The notes under the pieces were generated by a model that saw only the letters and a program-made list of their open reading frames with translations, made no database searches and was not told the origin of the DNA. Source: DASVRA01 sp036388855 (lineage in GTDB: Bacteria > Pseudomonadota > Alphaproteobacteria > Caulobacterales > Caulobacteraceae). Taken from it: 64,000 bases of DNA. The DNA lies in assembly GCA_036388855.1 (NCBI GenBank), contig DASVRA010000010.1, positions 1 to 64,000 on the forward strand, written 5' to 3'. The translations under genes were made by a program, and so were the position numbers. Shown here piece by piece: positions 26,911 to 38,144 of this stretch; position 1 is the stretch's first letter; each line of letters begins with the position of its first letter.

Positions 26911-29051
26911 AAGCGGCTCGTCAGCGACACGCGCACCGCCCGGGGAGAGCCGGGGAGGATGTTGTTGTCGCCGTGCGAGGTGGGGAAGTAGGTCTCGTCG
27001 AACAGGTTCTCGAGGTTGACCTGGGCTTCCAGGTTCGGCGTCACCGCCCAGTAGAGCGCCGCGTCGATCCGAGTGAAGGACGGCAGCTCCACCGTGTTGG
27101 AAGTCGAGGCGAACATCTCTTCCTGATGGATCACCCCCAGGCCCGCGGCCCAGCGCGGCGTGAACTGGTACTTGTTCCACAGTGAGAAGCTGTGGCGGGG
27201 CGTCAGGGGCAGGACCCGGCCCGCGGGCACGATGCTGGTGGGGCTCGTGCCGGTGGCGGCGGTGGTCTCCGCGTCCTGCCAGGCGGAACCGCCGATAACC
27301 TCCCACGCCTCGGTGAGCCGGCCCGCCAGCGCCAGCTCGAACCCGCGGCTGCGCGAGGCGCCGGTCTGCAGGGTGACCCCGCTGGGGGCGGTGAAGCGGG
27401 TGTTGGTGCGCTCCAGCTGATACAGCGCCGCGGTCAGCGACAGGCCGGGCCGCAGGTCCCACTTGGCGCCCACCTCGTAGTTGACGAACTCCTCCGGCTC
27501 CAGGGTCTCGGTGGTGGCGTCGAGCGTGGCGAACTGGTCGCCCGAACTCGGCAGGTAGGAGACGCTGTAACTGGCGTAGAAGGACAGCGGCTCGCGCGGC
27601 TTCATCACTACGCCAAGGCGCGGGGAGAGGAGGTCGTCGCGGCGGCCACGGTCGGCGCCGGTGCGGTTGTCGTGGAAATCGACGTCGAAGGCATTGAAGC
27701 GCAGGCCGCCGACCAGCTGCAGCCAGGGGGTGATCTCGAGCTGATCCTGGACGTAGACGGCCGCCACCGTCGCGTCGGTGCGGTTGTCGCCGTCGGTGGG
27801 GGCCTGGGCGAAGACGACCGGCGCGCCGAAAACCGTGGGCGATGACAGCGGCACGGTGAGGGGCGTGGCGAAGAAGCCGGTCTGGCGGAAGTTCTCCGTA
27901 TCCTGCCGGCCGAGCTCGGCGCCGACCAGCAGGGTGTGCTTCACCGCGCCGGTGGTCAGGCGGAAGGTGATGTCGGTCTGGTTGAACAGGTTTCGCCGCT
28001 GGGTGTCGTTATTGTAGGCGGCGATCGGCGCGCGCAGCTCGCCCGTGGCTGGATCGGCGAAGGCCGCCCCGCCGGCATAGACGTTCTGATAAAACTTGGC
28101 GTAACCGGCGAAGTGCGTGTGGTTGCGCACGCTCACCCCGTTGGGGGCCGAGTAGAGCATCGTGCCGCGCAGGAAATCGACGGTGGTGGTGGCGTAGCTC
28201 TGATCGGGATCGCCGAAGAAGGAGTCACGCTCTGCGGGCGCCGGGCGGCCGTTGAAGGATGGCAGGCCCCGATCCACGGTGCGATCGTCGTCGAAGTGCT
28301 CGTAGGCGAGGCCGACCCAGAGGCGGTCGTTCGGCTTCCACGAGAGGGTGGGATTCACGCCCCAGCGCTCCACGTGGACGAAATCGCGGAAGCTGTCGGA
28401 GTTTTCGTACATGGCCGTCAGCCGCCCGGCCAAGGCGGCGGTGAACGGCTGGCCGAGGTCAATGGTGGCGCGGGCGTAGCCGTAGGCGCCGCCCTCGACC
28501 AACGCCTCGCGCACTTCGCTCCAGTCGGCCTGCCTGGTCACCCGGTTGATCACGCCGCCGCCGCCGCCGCGGCCGAAGATCATGGCGTTGGGACCCTTGA
28601 GCACCTCCACCCGCTCGACGTTGTAGAGGTCGCGGAAATACTGGACGTCGTCGCGCACCCCGTCGATGAAGAAGTCGGCGGTGGTGGACTGGCCTCGGAT
28701 GGTGGGGGCGTCGCGGTGGCCCTCGCCTTGGCCCATGGCGACGCCCGGAACGTAGCGCACCACGTCGGCCATGGAACGCATGGAAAGGTCGCGGATCACG
28801 TCGTCGGTGATCACCGTGACCGCCTGGGGGACGTCACGCAGAGGCGTGTCGGTCTTGGTGGCGGTCGCGGTGGTTTCGACTTCGTAGCCTTGCTGGCGCT
28901 GGCCCACGACGAGGACGCCGGAGATGGTGACGGGGTCGGCCTCGTCGGCCGCGGCGGGAAGCGCAGCGGCGAGGCTGAGCAGGCCGGCGCCCGCCAGCAA
29001 CATGCCGGCGCGCCGTCTGATGCGGAGCGCCAACGTCCCCTCCTTGTGCAT
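26907..29051 (-). CDS. TonB-dependent siderophore receptor
   Basis: Outer-membrane receptor importing ferric siderophore. About 714 residues: signal peptide ending ALPAAADE, plug domain (about 60-190) with DVPQAVTVITDDVIRD and the IRGQSTTADFFIDGVRDD segment, and a beta barrel ending VSLTSRF with terminal Phe. The coordinates use ATG 29051, but an in-frame TTG at 29033 has a far better Shine-Dalgarno (AAGGAGG, five bases upstream) and may be the true start. A Fur-box-like palindrome lies just upstream. No siderophore synthesis genes are nearby. Its stop interlocks with the kinase stop (CTAG). Confidence 0.93.
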   Translation of the reverse strand: MHKEGTLALRIRRRAGMLLAGAGLLSLAAALPAAADEADPVTISGVLVVGQRQQGYEVETTATATKTDTPLRDVPQAVTVITDDVIRDLSMRSMADVVRYVPGVAMGQGEGHRDAPTIRGQSTTADFFIDGVRDDVQYFRDLYNVERVEVLKGPNAMIFGRGGGGGVINRVTRQADWSEVREALVEGGAYGYARATIDLGQPFTAALAGRLTAMYENSDSFRDFVHVERWGVNPTLSWKPNDRLWVGLAYEHFDDDRTVDRGLPSFNGRPAPAERDSFFGDPDQSYATTTVDFLRGTMLYSAPNGVSVRNHTHFAGYAKFYQNVYAGGAAFADPATGELRAPIAAYNNDTQRRNLFNQTDITFRLTTGAVKHTLLVGAELGRQDTENFRQTGFFATPLTVPLSSPTVFGAPVVFAQAPTDGDNRTDATVAAVYVQDQLEITPWLQLVGGLRFNAFDVDFHDNRTGADRGRRDDLLSPRLGVVMKPREPLSFYASYSVSYLPSSGDQFATLDATTETLEPEEFVNYEVGAKWDLRPGLSLTAALYQLERTNTRFTAPSGVTLQTGASRSRGFELALAGRLTEAWEVIGGSAWQDAETTAATGTSPTSIVPAGRVLPLTPRHSFSLWNKYQFTPRWAAGLGVIHQEEMFASTSNTVELPSFTRIDAALYWAVTPNLEAQVNLENLFDETYFPTSHGDNNILPGSPRAVRVSLTSRF

Positions 29052-29056
29052 GACTT

Positions 29057-29071
29057 TGATAATCATTCTCA
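29057..29071 (-). promoter_or_regulatory. Fur-box-like operator of the siderophore receptor
   Basis: On the minus strand the sequence reads TGAGAATGATTATCA. This matches the 7-1-7 Fur consensus TGATAAT-N-ATTATCA at 13 of 14 arm positions. It lies 5 bases upstream of ATG 29051, or 23 bases upstream of TTG 29033, fitting iron-dependent repression by Fur or a Fur-family regulator. The consensus is established knowledge; binding here is inferred. Confidence 0.8.
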
Positions 29072-29176
29072 ACAACAGCTCGGCGGCCGCGTCAAGCACT
29101 GGTCGGCAGCATATTGCGCGCCCTCGCTTCGGGCGCTCGCCTCCGCTAGGACAGGCGCCGCCGCAGGAGGCCGCAC

Positions 29177-30580
<1,404 letters not shown>

Positions 30581-30611
30581 TTCGGCCAAATTCGCGAAAA
30601 TCACCCGGGGG

Positions 30612-31742
30612 ATGATCGAAGAGGCTCAGATCCGAGGCTTGTGCCCGCCGGAGTTCGCGCCGGTGCGCGAAGCCTTCGCCGCCAACTTCGCGGAGGGCAA
30701 GGAGATCGGGGCGGCCTTCGCGCTGGCGGTCGATGGCGAGGTGGTGGTCGACCTTACCGGGGGATTCGCGGACCGGGCTCGGCAACGGCCGTGGACGAAC
30801 GAGACCCTCGCCCCGATCTTCTCCACCACCAAGGCGCTGGTCAGCCTCCTGGTCGCCAAGGCGGCAGGGGAGGGGGCGCTCCGCTACGAGCAGCCGGTGG
30901 TGGAACTCTGGCCGGAGTTCGGTCAGTCGGGGAAGGCGGGGCTCACTGTCGAGCAGGTGCTGAGCCACCAGGCTGGGCTGGTCGGGTTCGCCGAGGCCAT
31001 CGACCCTGAGCTTTGGTACGACTGGGACGCCGTCTGCGCCAGGCTGGCCGCGGCGGAGCCGCTGTGGCGGCCGGGCACGGCCTCCGGCTACCACCCCGCC
31101 ACCTTCGGCTATCTCGCTGGCGAGATCCTGCGCCGCGCCACGGGCCGCACGCCGGGGCAGGCGCTGTGGGAGATAGCCGGACCGCTGGGCCTGGACGTTT
31201 GGATCGGGCTTCCCGAACCCGAGCACCACCGCGTGGCCGAAGTCGCCAAGCCGCCGGGCCCGGCGCTGATCGGGGAGTTGACGCCGGTCAAGCGCGCCGC
31301 CTTTTACACCACCTGGGCCGCGCCGCCGCACGGCCAGTCGGCGCGGTGGCGGCAGACGGAGCTGCCGTCGGCCAACGGCCACGCCACCGCCCGCGACCTC
31401 GCGCGCCTGATGGCGCCGCTGGCCTGCGACGGGCTGCTGGACGGCCGCCGCCTGTTGGCCCCAGGCGCAGCCGAAACCGCCTCGCGCGCGCGCATCTGCG
31501 GGGAGGACCTGGTGCTGCCCTACGACCTCTGCTGGGGCGCGGGGTTCCTGCGCAACGATCCGGTCAAGGTCTACGGCCCCGGCGAGCAGAGCTTCGGCCA
31601 CTCCGGCTGGGGCGGCAGCTGCGTGTTCGCCGATCCCGAGCGGCGCCTGTCGGGCGCCTACGTGATGAACAAGCAGTCCGTGCACCTGATCGGCGACCCG
31701 CGGCCAATGCGGATCATCGAGGCCGCCTACGCCTGTCTCTGA
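30612..31742 (+). CDS. Serine hydrolase of the beta-lactamase (EstB-like) family
   Basis: 376 residues, no signal peptide, so cytoplasmic. SxxK is S71-TTK74; a tyrosine motif YHPATFGY and a C-terminal GHSGWGGS loop in place of KTG are typical of EstB/LipL carboxylesterases in the class C beta-lactamase fold. ATG 30612 with GGGGGATG context. It lies 31 bases after ahcY on the same strand and may be read through, though no functional link is evident. Confidence 0.85.
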   Translation: MIEEAQIRGLCPPEFAPVREAFAANFAEGKEIGAAFALAVDGEVVVDLTGGFADRARQRPWTNETLAPIFSTTKALVSLLVAKAAGEGALRYEQPVVELWPEFGQSGKAGLTVEQVLSHQAGLVGFAEAIDPELWYDWDAVCARLAAAEPLWRPGTASGYHPATFGYLAGEILRRATGRTPGQALWEIAGPLGLDVWIGLPEPEHHRVAEVAKPPGPALIGELTPVKRAAFYTTWAAPPHGQSARWRQTELPSANGHATARDLARLMAPLACDGLLDGRRLLAPGAAETASRARICGEDLVLPYDLCWGAGFLRNDPVKVYGPGEQSFGHSGWGGSCVFADPERRLSGAYVMNKQSVHLIGDPRPMRIIEAAYACL

Positions 31743-31760
31743 TGCGCGCGGCCCGAGGGC

Positions 31761-32690
31761 TCAGCCCCAGGGGCCGCTCGGCGTCACCGGCACGCCCGTG
31801 GCCATGCTCAGCCACCCCGCGCCGCCGCCCACGCCACGATGCATCAGCTCCATCAACGCCCGCACGCGGTTCTCCGTGGCCGGGTGGGTGGAGAACAGGT
31901 TGTCGGCGCCGCGGCCGAGCAGCGGATTGATGATGAACAGGTGCGCGGTCGCCGGGTTGCGCTCGGCCCCCGGGTTGACCACGCCGCCCCGCGCATAGGC
32001 GTCGATCTTCTCCAGCGCGCGGGCCAGAGCCTCGGGGTCGCCGGCGATCTCGGCGCCCACGCGGTCCGCCTCGTATTCGCGCGCGCGGCTGATCGCCATC
32101 TGCACCAGCATGGCCGCGATTGGCGCCAGCAGCGCCAGCGCGATCACCCCGATGATGCCCCCCGGCCGCTCGCGATCGTCGCCGCCGCCGAAGAACATGG
32201 CGAAGTTGGCCAGCGCCGAGATCGCGCCCGCGACCGTGGCGGTCACGGTCATGGTCAGGGTGTCGCGGTTCTTCACGTGCGCCAGCTCGTGCGCCATCAC
32301 GCCGCGCACCTCGTCACGGCCGAGCATGCGCAGTAGGCCAGTAGTGGCCGCCACGGTGGCGTTCTTAGGGTCGCGCCCGGTGGCGAAGGCATTGGGCTGT
32401 TCGTTGTCCATAATGGCGACCTTCGGCCGGGGCAGGCCGGCGCCCTCGGCCAATTCATGCACGTCGCGCACGAAATTGCGCACCAGCGGCTCGGGGTGGT
32501 TCTCGTCCACCGCCTCCGCCCCGTACTGGCGCAGCACGATCTTGTCGGCGTTCCAGTAGCTGAACAGGTTCATCGCCAGGGCGAGAGCGAAGGCGATCGC
32601 CATGCCCGCCGGCCCGCCGATCAGGTAGCCGATGCCGACGAACAGCGCCGTCAGCCCGGCCAGGAGGATGAAGGTCTTCAGGTGGTTCAT
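31761..32690 (-). CDS. htpX: Membrane zinc metalloprotease HtpX
   Basis: M48B peptidase in the inner membrane for quality control of membrane proteins. 309 residues: two N-terminal helices (about 7-45), zinc motif HELAH at 134-138 (H134, E135, H138), two more hydrophobic helices (about 146-195), and the third ligand Glu in REYEADRVG. ATG 32690 gives MNHLKTFILL, the usual N-terminus. It is 14 bases downstream of the zinc-ribbon gene, so the two probably form an operon. Confidence 0.95.
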   Translation of the reverse strand: MNHLKTFILLAGLTALFVGIGYLIGGPAGMAIAFALALAMNLFSYWNADKIVLRQYGAEAVDENHPEPLVRNFVRDVHELAEGAGLPRPKVAIMDNEQPNAFATGRDPKNATVAATTGLLRMLGRDEVRGVMAHELAHVKNRDTLTMTVTATVAGAISALANFAMFFGGGDDRERPGGIIGVIALALLAPIAAMLVQMAISRAREYEADRVGAEIAGDPEALARALEKIDAYARGGVVNPGAERNPATAHLFIINPLLGRGADNLFSTHPATENRVRALMELMHRGVGGGAGWLSMATGVPVTPSGPWG

Positions 32691-32704
32691 CGCCGATGAT
32701 CCCG

Positions 32705-33097
32705 TCAGTCGAAGATGTCGAACAGGTCGAAGCGCTTCTTGCGGTGTCCGTAGTGGCCGTGATGACCCCGCTCGCCGTATTCGCCGCGCTCGCCCCATTC
32801 CCCGCGCTCGCCGGAATAGCGAGGATCGTAGTGCATCGGCGGCACGCCCTGGCCCGGCCCGGTCTGCGGGTGGGACTGGAGCGGGTAGGGCTGGGGCGGC
32901 GCCTGCGGCGGGTGCGAGCCCGGCGAGGGATCGGCGGGCGCCTCGGCCGCCTCGCCCCGGCTGTTCTCCATCAGCTTCTCCAGCTCCCCGCGGTCGAGCC
33001 AGACGCCGCGGCAGGTGGGGCACATGTCGAACTCGACCCCGCTGCGGCTGACGGTGGTCATTCCGGAATTGTCGTTGGGACAGAGCAGCAGCGGCAC
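32705..33097 (-). CDS. zf-TFIIB zinc-ribbon protein
   Basis: 130 residues. The N-terminal zinc ribbon has CPND...CPTCRGVWLDRGELEKL, the zf-TFIIB signature with Asp replacing one Cys as in many bacterial members. A Pro/Gln/His-rich linker and a Gly/Glu/Arg-Tyr-rich low-complexity region (GERGEWGERGEYGERGHHG) lead to a FDLFDIFD end. The GTG start at 33097 is chosen for its GAGGAG site seven bases upstream; an ATG further upstream lies in the regulatory region. Function unknown; pairing with htpX suggests a protein-quality role. Confidence 0.8.
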   Translation of the reverse strand: MPLLLCPNDNSGMTTVSRSGVEFDMCPTCRGVWLDRGELEKLMENSRGEAAEAPADPSPGSHPPQAPPQPYPLQSHPQTGPGQGVPPMHYDPRYSGERGEWGERGEYGERGHHGHYGHRKKRFDLFDIFD

Positions 33098-33183
33098 AGG
33101 CGATCTCCTCACAAGCGTGGGTGGGAGCGCCGATGCTGTTGGTGGAGGGGCCAAGGCAGCATCGAGCGCACCCGATGCGGTCC

Positions 33184-33206
33184 GACATCGCGATGTCCCA
33201 GACATC
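33184..33206. promoter_or_regulatory. Triple half-site GACATC/GATGTC/GACATC operator candidate
   Basis: Three alternating half-sites form two overlapping perfect palindromes: GACATCGCGATGTC (33184-33197) and GATGTC-CCA-GACATC (33192-33206). They lie about 90-110 bases upstream of the zinc-ribbon/htpX start and in its only upstream intergenic space (33098-33275). The arrangement looks like a dimer-plus-dimer repressor site. The regulator is not recognised. Confidence 0.5.
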
Positions 33207-33275
33207 GCCAGAGGGGCCCGGCCCGCTCGGATGAAATAGAAACGCCCAGTTGGGTGTCAAGGGAGAGCCGCGGCC

Positions 33276-34220
33276 TTAGGACAGGTTGCGGTACCTGTCT
33301 CTCCAATCGGCGGCGGGGCCGCCGAACACTTCCGCGCAGGCGTCCAACTCGCCAACCAGCTTCTCCGCCGCTATCCGCACGAGGTCGGTCGGCGGCGGGG
33401 CGCCGGCGGCGCTGCGGTTGATGTCAGCCGTCTGCTGGAACCCTTCGCCGGAGGCGCCTAGGAACTCTGCGATCTCACGCCTTAGCCACTGCGGACGCTG
33501 GCAGAGGTCATCAAAGAAGAAAAAGCGGCAATGGGGAAAAGCTTCCGACCAGCGTCGCCAAATGACTGACGCCTTTGACCGCTCCCCCATCTCCAGCTGC
33601 TCAAGCCAGCGGGCGACCGCGTCGAGGTCTTCGAGCCGATCCGCCGGTACACGGCCATGTCGGACGAGCATTGCCAGTTCCGAGCACGCGCGCGCCACCG
33701 GGTCGCGCACCATCAGCACGATCTTCAACTCGGGGAAGCGGCGGGCGATGGCGCTCACCAACGCGTCGGAAAGCATGCTGTAGCCGGGGGTGATGTCGCC
33801 GGCGATGGGCTCAGGAAAGAGGGCTGCGTAGCCTTCAATGTCGCCGAGGTCGTCCCTCGTGAACGCGCGCCAGTCCAACTCCTCCAGGCTCTCCCGTGCC
33901 GCCAACGCGGCCGCCGCCTCTTCGCGCATCTCCCTTGCTCCTTCCTGGAGCGCCAGTGCGCGCCTGAAGAAATCGAAGTCACGCTCCTCCAGCGGGCGCT
34001 GCCCCCGCCGCCGCCGCTTCCTGTTCACTGCCGCTAGATCCGCGGCCGCCTTGGCGGACAAAGTGGCCAAGGCGGGCGAGTGAAGGCGGACGGTGAAATA
34101 CCGCAGCTCCTTGACCGGCGGCATGCGGAACTCCGGGTGGCTGTCCAGCTGGTCGTAGAGCCACCCGGTGCCGGCCTTCATCTGGCCGACGCAAAGGAAG
34201 TCGGGGCCGCGCGGGGTCAT
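33276..34220 (-). CDS. Sulfotransferase family protein (second of a tandem pair)
   Basis: 314 residues. The 5'-phosphosulfate loop of PAPS-dependent sulfotransferases is visible as CVGQMKAGTGWLYDQL at about 11-26. The 3'-phosphate segment LMVRDPVARACSEL is mid-protein and FFDDLCQRPQWLRREI follows. ATG 34220 is two bases after the stop of the upstream paralogue. Sequence and motif layout closely parallel that gene, so this is a duplication. The acceptor (glycan, lipid or small molecule) is not evident. Confidence 0.85.
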   Translation of the reverse strand: MTPRGPDFLCVGQMKAGTGWLYDQLDSHPEFRMPPVKELRYFTVRLHSPALATLSAKAAADLAAVNRKRRRRGQRPLEERDFDFFRRALALQEGAREMREEAAAALAARESLEELDWRAFTRDDLGDIEGYAALFPEPIAGDITPGYSMLSDALVSAIARRFPELKIVLMVRDPVARACSELAMLVRHGRVPADRLEDLDAVARWLEQLEMGERSKASVIWRRWSEAFPHCRFFFFDDLCQRPQWLRREIAEFLGASGEGFQQTADINRSAAGAPPPTDLVRIAAEKLVGELDACAEVFGGPAADWRDRYRNLS

Positions 34221-34222
34221 GG

Positions 34223-35143
34223 TCAGGCGGGCTCCAGCGCCGACCGCGCCCAGTTCGCCGCGTGGCCGCCGAACAGCTCTGCGCATGCAAGGATCTCCTC
34301 GCGCAGTTCCTTAGCCAGGTAAGCTCGAACTGCGTCCGGCGTCCGCGTTCGGCCAGGCCCCTTGCGGTTGAAGGCGGGGGGGAGGGGGATCGGCTTGGTA
34401 GAGTCGCCGCCGAGGAAGGAGACGATTTCGCTTCTTAACCAGTCCGGCCGGTCGCAGAGGTCTTCGAAGAAGAAGTAGCGGATTTGCTCGGGCGGCACGG
34501 CCGCCGACCAGCGCTTCCAGATGACCGACGGGCGCGAGCGCTCCTGCACTTGCTCGCGCGCGAACCAGTCGGCGACGCGCGCGACGCTCTCGAGCGCCTC
34601 GGGCGGGAAGTGTCCGAAGTCCGCCATCATGCCGAGGTGGGAGGCGGCGCGGCTGGCGGGCTCGCGCAGCAGCAGCACGACCTTCATGCCAGGAAATCGC
34701 CGGGCGATCCGTTGAACCTCCTCGGCGCCGAGGGTCGAATAGGCGGGGGTGATGTCCCCGGTGAGGCCTTCGTAGCCAAATAGCATGGCGTAGTCGTCGA
34801 TGCCGCCGGCGCCGTCGCGAACCGCGCGCGCGCGCCGGAGGAAGTCGACGTCGGCGGCGGAAAGGAGCCGGCGCCGCCGGCGAGCGCGCCAGTTGTTGGC
34901 CTCGTCGAGCCCCTGGTCGAGCAGCCTCTGCAGCTTCTTCAGCGGCAGCGGCTGGAGGCCGCGGTTGAAGTAGTGCAACTCCTTCACCGGCGGCATCTCG
35001 AAGTCGGGATGACCGTCCAGCTGGTCATAGAGCCAGCCGGTGCCGGCCTTCTGCAGGCCGATGCACATGAAGTCCGGACCCGAACGCAACCCTGCCCCCG
35101 TTGTTGGCCGCGGGCTATCAAGCAGAACTTCGGCGGGGTGCAA
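34223..35143 (-). CDS. Sulfotransferase family protein (first of a tandem pair)
   Basis: 306 residues with PAPS loop CIGLQKAGTGWLYDQL, HYFNRGL motif, 3'-phosphate segment LLREPASRAASHLGM and FFFEDLCDRPDWLRSEI. The listed start is TTG 35143; alignment to its paralogue, which begins five residues before GPDF, suggests a later TTG near residue 19 could be used instead. It lies three bases from the ABC permease stop, so the sulfotransferases probably belong to the transporter operon. Substrate unknown. Confidence 0.83.
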   Translation of the reverse strand: MHPAEVLLDSPRPTTGAGLRSGPDFMCIGLQKAGTGWLYDQLDGHPDFEMPPVKELHYFNRGLQPLPLKKLQRLLDQGLDEANNWRARRRRRLLSAADVDFLRRARAVRDGAGGIDDYAMLFGYEGLTGDITPAYSTLGAEEVQRIARRFPGMKVVLLLREPASRAASHLGMMADFGHFPPEALESVARVADWFAREQVQERSRPSVIWKRWSAAVPPEQIRYFFFEDLCDRPDWLRSEIVSFLGGDSTKPIPLPPAFNRKGPGRTRTPDAVRAYLAKELREEILACAELFGGHAANWARSALEPA

Positions 35144-35146
35144 GGC

Positions 35147-35904
35147 TCACGCCTTCAATCGGTAGCCGGTGCGGAAAATCCACCACACCAGCGCCAGGCA
35201 CAGGGCCAGGAACAGCGCGATCATGGCCAGGCTGATCCCCACCCCCACGTCCGAGACGCCGTAGAAGCTCCAGCGGAAGCCCGAGACCAGGTAGACCACC
35301 GGGTTGAACAGGGTCACCGCGCGCCAGGCCGGGGGCAACATGTCGATCGAATAGAAGCTGCCGCCGAGGAAGGTCAGCGGGGTGACGATCAGCAGCGGGA
35401 TGAACTGCAGCTTCTGGAAGCTGTCGGCCCAGATGCCGATGACGAAGCCGAACATCGAGAAGGTCACCGCGGTCAGCACCAGGAACAGCAGCATCTGCGG
35501 CCAGTGCTGGATGTCGTAGGGCACGAACAGGCGCGCGGTGACCAGGATGATCGTCCCGATGATCAGCGACTTGGTCGCCGCCGCGCCGACGAAGCCGATC
35601 ACGATCTCCAACGCCGAGATCGGCGCCGAGAGGATCTCGTAGATGGTGCCGGTGAACTTCGGGAAGTAGATGCCGAACGAGGCGTTGGAGATGCTCTCGT
35701 TGAGCAGCGACAGCATCACCAGCCCCGGCACGATGAAGGCGCCGTAGTTCACCCCGTCGATGTCGGCCATGCGCGAACCGATCGCCGAGCCGAACACCAC
35801 GAAATACAGCGAGGTGGAGATCACCGGTGCCACGACGCTCTCGAAGATGGTGCGGAAGGTGCGCGCCATCTCGAAGCGGTAGAGGGCGCCGATCGCGCGC
35901 AGGT

Positions 35905-35908
<4 letters not shown>
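35147..35908 (-). CDS. ABC-2 type transporter permease (YadH-like)
   Basis: 253 residues with six predicted helices and the ABC-2 signature near FIPLLIVTPLTFLGGSFYSID and LFNPVVYLVSGFRWS. It resembles E. coli YadH in length and order. ATG 35908 overlaps the ATPase stop (ATGA). It probably forms an exporter with the preceding ATPase. The cargo is unknown; the following sulfotransferases make an exported sulfated product conceivable but unproven. Confidence 0.9.
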
Positions 35909-36843
<935 letters not shown>

Positions 36844-36881
36844 ATAGCTGAGCCGTGGCCGATGGCGAGCCTCCGCCCTCG

Positions 36882-38144
36882 TCAGCCTCCCCCGCCTGCC
36901 CGCGGCGTGAGCCGGCCGTGGCGGCGCAGGATCGCGCGCAACTCCTCGTGCGGCAGGCCGTAAACGCGCAAGCCGTCGGCGCCCTCCATCGTGCGGGCGG
37001 CGATCATGGCGTTGACCACCGCTTCCTCCGTCGCCTGCACCACCGCCTCGAACAGGGGCGACAGGCGATCGTTGGGGTGCATCTGCACCGCCGTGGCGCC
37101 GGGCTGGTCCTGCACGCTCCTGATCTGCGGGTTGGCGGTGGAGAAGGCGACGAAGATATCGCCCGAGCCGTCGCTGGCGATCGAGCCGAGCCGCCCCAGC
37201 CCCAGCGACGGCCGCTTGGCCAGCCGCTTGAGCTGGTGGGGCAGCAGCGGCGCGTCTGTGGCCACCACGACGATGATCGAGCCGTCGGCGTTCTCCGGCT
37301 CGGCCGCCGGGTCGGCGGCTGCGGTTCGGGCGGCGCAGTCGGCGAACGGGAACCGGCGCTTGGCCGGCGCCGTGGCGGTGTAGCAGGGCAGGTAGCGGTC
37401 CTTCAGCGCCTCGCCCACCGGCGCCCCCGCCACGCGCAGGATGCCGCGCGCGCCGTAGTTGCATTGCACCAGCACGCCCACGGTGTAGCCGCCGTCCGCG
37501 GCCGGCAGCCTGCGCGAGGCCGTGCCGATGCCGCCCTTGAAGCGCGAGCAGATCATCCCGGTGCCGCCGCCGACCGCCCCTTCCTCGACCGGACCGGCGC
37601 GTGCGGACTCGATGGCCCGCAACGCGTGCTCCTGGCGCACGTGGAAACCGTTCAGGTCGTTGAGCACCCCGTCCCAGGTCTCGGCCACCACCGGCGTGTG
37701 CCACTCCGCCGGCCAGCCGCTCTTGACCATCCAGGCCACGGCTGCGTCGCGCACCACGCCGACGCTGTGGGTGTTGGTGATCAGGATCGGCCCGTCCAGC
37801 TGCCCCCGCTCCTCCAGCCAGGTCGTCCCGGTCATCTCCCCCGCCGCGTTCAGCGTGAACCAGGCCCCAAACACCGGCGTGGTGGATTGCTTGCCGCGCG
37901 GCAGCACCGCGGTGACGCCGGTGCGCACCGGCCCCTTGCCGACCACCAGCGGGCCGGAGCCGCGCAGGAGGGTGACGTGCCCCACCTCCACCCCCGCCAC
38001 GTCGGTGATGGCGTTCAGCGGCCCCAGCGTCCCCTCGAACGGCACGCCCAGGTCGCGGGCGCGCGCCTTCGGCTCCTCGGCCGAAGCCGGTGCGGAGAGG
38101 ACGATCGCGCCAAAGGCGGCTGCGACGATGCCCGCGCTCCTCAT
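36882..38144 (-). CDS. Periplasmic P1 family peptidase (DmpA/BapA-type aminopeptidase)
   Basis: 420 residues with a signal peptide (SAGIVAAAFGAIVLSAPASAEE). DmpA-family features are DVAGVEVGHVTL, GGGTGMICSRFKGGIGTASR and the predicted self-cleavage site Gly-Ser in NADGSIIVVVATDAPLLPH, which would expose the N-terminal Ser nucleophile of the beta subunit. Known relatives release N-terminal D-, L- or beta-amino acids from peptides. The ATG overlaps the upstream amidohydrolase stop (ATGA), so the two periplasmic hydrolases are co-produced. Confidence 0.93.
   Translation of the reverse strand: MRSAGIVAAAFGAIVLSAPASAEEPKARARDLGVPFEGTLGPLNAITDVAGVEVGHVTLLRGSGPLVVGKGPVRTGVTAVLPRGKQSTTPVFGAWFTLNAAGEMTGTTWLEERGQLDGPILITNTHSVGVVRDAAVAWMVKSGWPAEWHTPVVAETWDGVLNDLNGFHVRQEHALRAIESARAGPVEEGAVGGGTGMICSRFKGGIGTASRRLPAADGGYTVGVLVQCNYGARGILRVAGAPVGEALKDRYLPCYTATAPAKRRFPFADCAARTAAADPAAEPENADGSIIVVVATDAPLLPHQLKRLAKRPSLGLGRLGSIASDGSGDIFVAFSTANPQIRSVQDQPGATAVQMHPNDRLSPLFEAVVQATEEAVVNAMIAARTMEGADGLRVYGLPHEELRAILRRHGRLTPRAGGGG

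Noticed and set aside
29100..29176. SAH riboswitch upstream of ahcY
   Set aside because: The 77-base gap is short and shows no convincing conserved core; only an AGGAGG site is clear.
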